64,000 nucleotides of DNA from Monarcha castaneiventris obscurior (lineage: Eukaryota; Chordata; Aves; Passeriformes; Monarchidae). Numbering within the stretch: position 1 is the first letter of the stretch; every line of letters begins with the position of its first letter. Positions 61,262 to 64,000 of this stretch are shown piece by piece. The DNA lies in NCBI GenBank assembly GCA_026261815.1, contig JAMPIT010000566.1, forward strand, positions 26,995,001 through 27,059,000, read 5' to 3'. A program made the translations under genes and the position numbers. The notes below the pieces were generated by a model. That model ran no database searches. It saw nothing but the letters and a program-made list of their open reading frames with translations, and was not told where the DNA came from.

Positions 61262-62378
61262 ATGGAAAGGGCCCCATGTTAGATGGGGTTTTGAGCAACC
61301 TGATCTAGTGGAAGGTGCTCCTGCCTCTGGGAGGGGGGCTGGCTCTATATGATCTTTAAGGCCCGTTCTGTCCTAGGTGACCTAGGTGACCCAAAAATTG
61401 TGTATTGCATATTTTTTCTACATCAATCCTTGTAGTCAGCTTTACTGTCTCTTTAAGGCTCGGCAACCTGGGAAGGAGAACCTGTGTGTTTTACTCTGGT
61501 TCACAGAAAGGAGAGGGTGCTGGGTCCCTTTAAAAATAGAGAATGGGTGTTCTGTCCAAGCTTCTGAGGGGTTGCCTTGGCAAGGTCTCCGAGTTGCAAC
61601 CTGAGAAGCTGCATTTTACAATCCAAAACTGCCTCTGAGCAGATTTTTCAACACCTTCGTTGCCAGGGTATCATTTGGGGTTTTTCTGCCGCTTGTCAAC
61701 TGTTGTGAGGTGGCACAAGGCAATAGCTTTTTTATTCTCCCTGGGCTTTGGAGAATTTCTCAATACCTTCACTGCTGCTGCTTCTGTTTGCTGAGGAGGG
61801 ATCAGTCTCTGCAAGTTTTCCCAGCCACTGCCCCCACTTCCAGCTGCACTGTGCTGAGAAGGGGTTGGATCCTGTAACTGCCGGGAAGTTTCTACCAGCA
61901 TGTTTTGGGCAGCATCAGAGTCTTTTGAACAAAAATATTTTCCAGGTTTTGTTTTGTCCTTGGTTGTTTGTGTGTGTGTAGGGGGTGAGGGGTAAGTTTT
62001 CTGCAGAGGCTCGGGTGCTGTGCTGTTTTCCTTTGTTCTCTCTCTTGTCCGCATGGTCTGCAGTAGGGGGCTTCTCTGCCATCTTGTCTTTGTGCTCTGG
62101 GCCACCTGGGCTGCTAGGTTGGCTGTCATCTTGTTTGCTTTGTTCCCAGGGGACACGTGTCTCAGCACCTTTGTATCTAGATGTTATTGCTCTTCTCTTC
62201 GTTGTTGCTGTTTTATTTTTAGTAAACTGTTATTTTTCACTTATATCTTCTCCCATCTGTTTCTCTTTATTGGGGAAAGGGGAGTGGTTAACACTAAGTG
62301 GGAGTAACTAATTTTAGAGTTTCTGCCCTGTAAATTGTCTTAAACTAAGACACCTTCTAACCCAAACCTTTCTATGAG
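61262..62378 (+). mobile_element. CR1 LINE 3' end, sense, split by an LTR insertion
   Basis: The left part (61262-61368) reads 'gatggggttttgagcaacc', 'tgatctagtggaaggtgc', 'tcctgcctctgggagggggg', 'tatatgatctttaaggccc'. The right part (62353-62378) resumes with 'ccttctaacccaaaccttt' and 'ctatgag', the CR1 tail. Between them lies a 984-bp LTR. Joined in order the two parts correspond to a continuous CR1 3' end, so the CR1 was present before the LTR. Confidence 0.85.
61369..62352 (+). mobile_element. Long solo LTR (984 bp) inserted into a CR1
   Basis: It runs from TGTCCTAGGTGACC at 61369 to ...TTAAACTAAGACA at 62352. The ends are inverted repeats of each other in 8 of 10 bases (TGTCCTAGGT / TGTCTTAGTT). 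It is flanked by CGTTC (61364-61368) and CCTTC (62353-62357), a 5-bp duplication with one change that also fits the CR1 sequence it interrupts. A T-rich stretch with 'agtaaactgttatttttcac' resembles the R/U5 side of bird ERVL LTRs and sets the plus orientation. The first part is GC-rich and CpG-containing. The 165-codon minus frame at 61671-62168 and the 108-, 95- and 77-codon plus frames lie within it and are not called as genes. No internal retroviral genes follow. Confidence 0.82.
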
Positions 62379-62825
62379 TCTTCACCAACAAGCAAAGAAA
62401 ATCAAAGAATTAATTCACTGCTTCCCATGGGCAGACAGGTGTTCAGCCATCTCCAGGAGACCAGGGCCCCATCATGTGTTATGGTTACTGGGGAAGACAA
62501 ACAACATCACCCCAGATGTTCACCCCTTCCTCTTTCTTCCCCTTACTTTACATACTGAGCACAATATCATACGGTTTGGAATATCCCTTTGGTCTGTTGG
62601 AGTCACCTGTCTTGGCTGTGTCTCCTCCCAGCCTCCCATGCATCCCCAATTTCCTGGCCAGTATGGCAGTACAAAAACAGAGGAGGCCTTGGCTCTGTGT
62701 AAGCCCTGCTCAGCAATTATAAAAACATGTCTATATTATCACTTCTGTGTTCCAGACAAATCTAAAATATAGCCCCATATCAGCCACTGTGAACAAAATA
62801 AATTATATCCCAGCCAAAACCAGCA
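62379..62825 (-). mobile_element. ERVL-type LTR, minus orientation, 3' end missing
   Basis: In minus orientation it starts TGCTGGTTTTGGCTGGG at 62825 and shows the ERVL landmarks, read on plus as 'caatatcatacggtttgg', 'aatatccctttggtctg', 'gtcacctgtcttggctg', 'ctgagcacaatatc' and 'aagccctgctcagcaatta'. It ends abruptly at 62379 against the CR1 tail, before its expected U5. So the 3' part was lost, possibly with the CR1 arrival. Frames of 132 and 82 codons on plus are LTR by-products. Confidence 0.85.
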
Positions 62826-64000
62826 CTAAAAGAAGTTTCATCTCCTCCTAAGACACTTGAGATAAATCAGACTTCAGACATGTATTTTCTTTAAGTAGAG
62901 AGGTGTCTAGGCATAGGCTAAACACTTAACTATGCCAACACCAATAGGTCTTGGCTATTGAATCAGTACCACATTACAGACAAAGGTATAAAATTTTCAG
63001 AGGTTTTTTCTGGTATCATATCCTCTTAAAATTAAAAAATGTAGGCTATTTTTAGAAATCAAATCAAATTCAGTTGTATCCTTTTACCTCTTCTTTTTTT
63101 AACAAAAAATGCATATTGCCTATTAGATTGTTTCCTCTATGTTTTAGAGAAATAAAAAGCTGTCACTCTGTTCTGAATATCACCATGCGTATGAATGGGT
63201 GAGATGATGAAATGATGAAATTAGATATCTACATCTAAATTGATTACCCTGGACCATAGAGTGTCATTGATGAAAAGGTCCACATGTCATCGGTGATAAC
63301 AAGCAGCAGATAATGGGCAGTCTATGAAGGTGGGGATGAATAACCCAGACCGAACTTTTGAACTCTCAGGATAAACCTGGTACTTTCTAGTTGTCATTGG
63401 TATTGGCTAGGTTGTCTGTTGTAATAACGCCTGGAGTAAAAAAAATGTCCTGAATCTTCCACTTAGAAAGTAGACGTGAGAGGAAACCACAGTATAAACC
63501 ACAGGAGTCTGATCACACACTTTGCTTTTGAACAGGGACAATTTAAATTAGTAAAGTCTGGCACTTTGGGATCTATAAAGAAGAAGTGGTACTGAAAAAA
63601 TGGTTCCCAAATATGTGGTCTTAGTAAGATGGGGACCCAGAAAGAAGGCAGCAACCATCGTGGTGGGAGGGAAGATCATGAAAGTAGACAAAGTTCTTGG
63701 TGACTGGGGAGTAGCATGGAAAAAAATGACGGGAGAAGACCCTGGTCAGTAATGCCCAAGACTGGTAGCTGCAAGCAGCTGTATATCATTAACTTTCTTC
63801 TCAGTACCCCTGGTCTGGCAGCCATCTCCCTGAAGAGAGTTCAAGACCTACAGAGCCTAATGTTATGGGTGGGTGGGCAGGTGAAAGGTGAACAGCTGAG
63901 TATGTGAGAATCAAGTAGGTTAAAACCTCAAATTTTTATTCTTTAATGCACAACACTATCTAGATCTAATACATGTTGCCATTTAAACTGCCTCACCCAT
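62826..64000. other. Noncoding DNA; GC-richer unexplained end
   Basis: From about 63200 the sequence is less AT-rich and contains phrases such as 'gaccctggtcagtaatgccc' and 'gtagctgcaagcagctgtat' that read like an old interspersed repeat or retroviral interior, but no family could be named. There is no reading frame above 63 codons. Confidence 0.45.

Noticed and set aside
1..64000. CRISPR arrays, rRNA, tRNA and bacterial or phage gene clusters
   Set aside because: No regular spaced direct repeats, ribosomal signatures or cloverleaf-like conserved boxes were noticed by eye. The repeat content is that of a bird nuclear genome.

Overview
The window looks like a stretch of bird nuclear genome. 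It is AT-rich, has no prokaryotic-style gene packing and no long open reading frames outside repeats. It carries the repeat signature of birds: several 5'-truncated CR1 LINE pieces and a set of solitary endogenous-retrovirus LTRs, some of the ERVL type common in songbirds and their relatives. Assignment to birds is confident; a passerine or near relative is likely but unproven.

Most of the window is intergenic or intronic. The best evidence for a gene is on the minus strand between about 39.2 kb and 14.0 kb. A terminal coding exon at 14527-14732 encodes a membrane-spanning segment, a short lysine/glutamate-rich tail and a stop codon, and has a good splice acceptor. Upstream, 38115-38227 encodes another membrane segment between consensus splice sites, 39076-39190 is a phase-compatible exon, and 30057-30084 is a possible 28-bp microexon. 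Together the four keep one reading frame of 153 codons plus stop. The protein is not recognised; it would be the C-terminal part of a membrane protein, with earlier exons unlocated or outside the window.

Layout: 1-6.6 kb, noncoding DNA with a CR1 piece, a decayed LTR and a possible conserved element; 6.7-7.8 kb, a 1.1-kb CR1 with reverse-transcriptase remnants on the minus strand; 7.8-14.5 kb, noncoding; 14.5-39.2 kb, the inferred gene, whose introns hold a solo LTR (16.7 kb), an ERVK-like LTR (23.8 kb), CR1 pieces, an ERVL LTR interrupted by a CR1 (32.9-33.8 kb), and a second copy of the 16.7-kb LTR in inverted orientation (36.3 kb); 39.2-52.5 kb, noncoding with conserved-looking blocks and one decayed CR1; 52.5-53.1 kb, an ERVL solo LTR; 58.2-58.6 kb, a 425-bp polypyrimidine satellite; 61.3-62.8 kb, a nested LTR-in-CR1 next to another ERVL LTR; then unexplained DNA to the end.

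No rRNA or CRISPR was seen, and no tRNA was noticed by eye. No retroviral internal (gag/pol/env) coding region was recognised, so the retroviral remnants appear to be solo LTRs or fragments. The most useful new leads are the unrecognised membrane-protein exons, the inverted LTR pair within one inferred intron, the G-quadruplex/H-DNA-prone pyrimidine tract, and several blocks that read like conserved noncoding elements.
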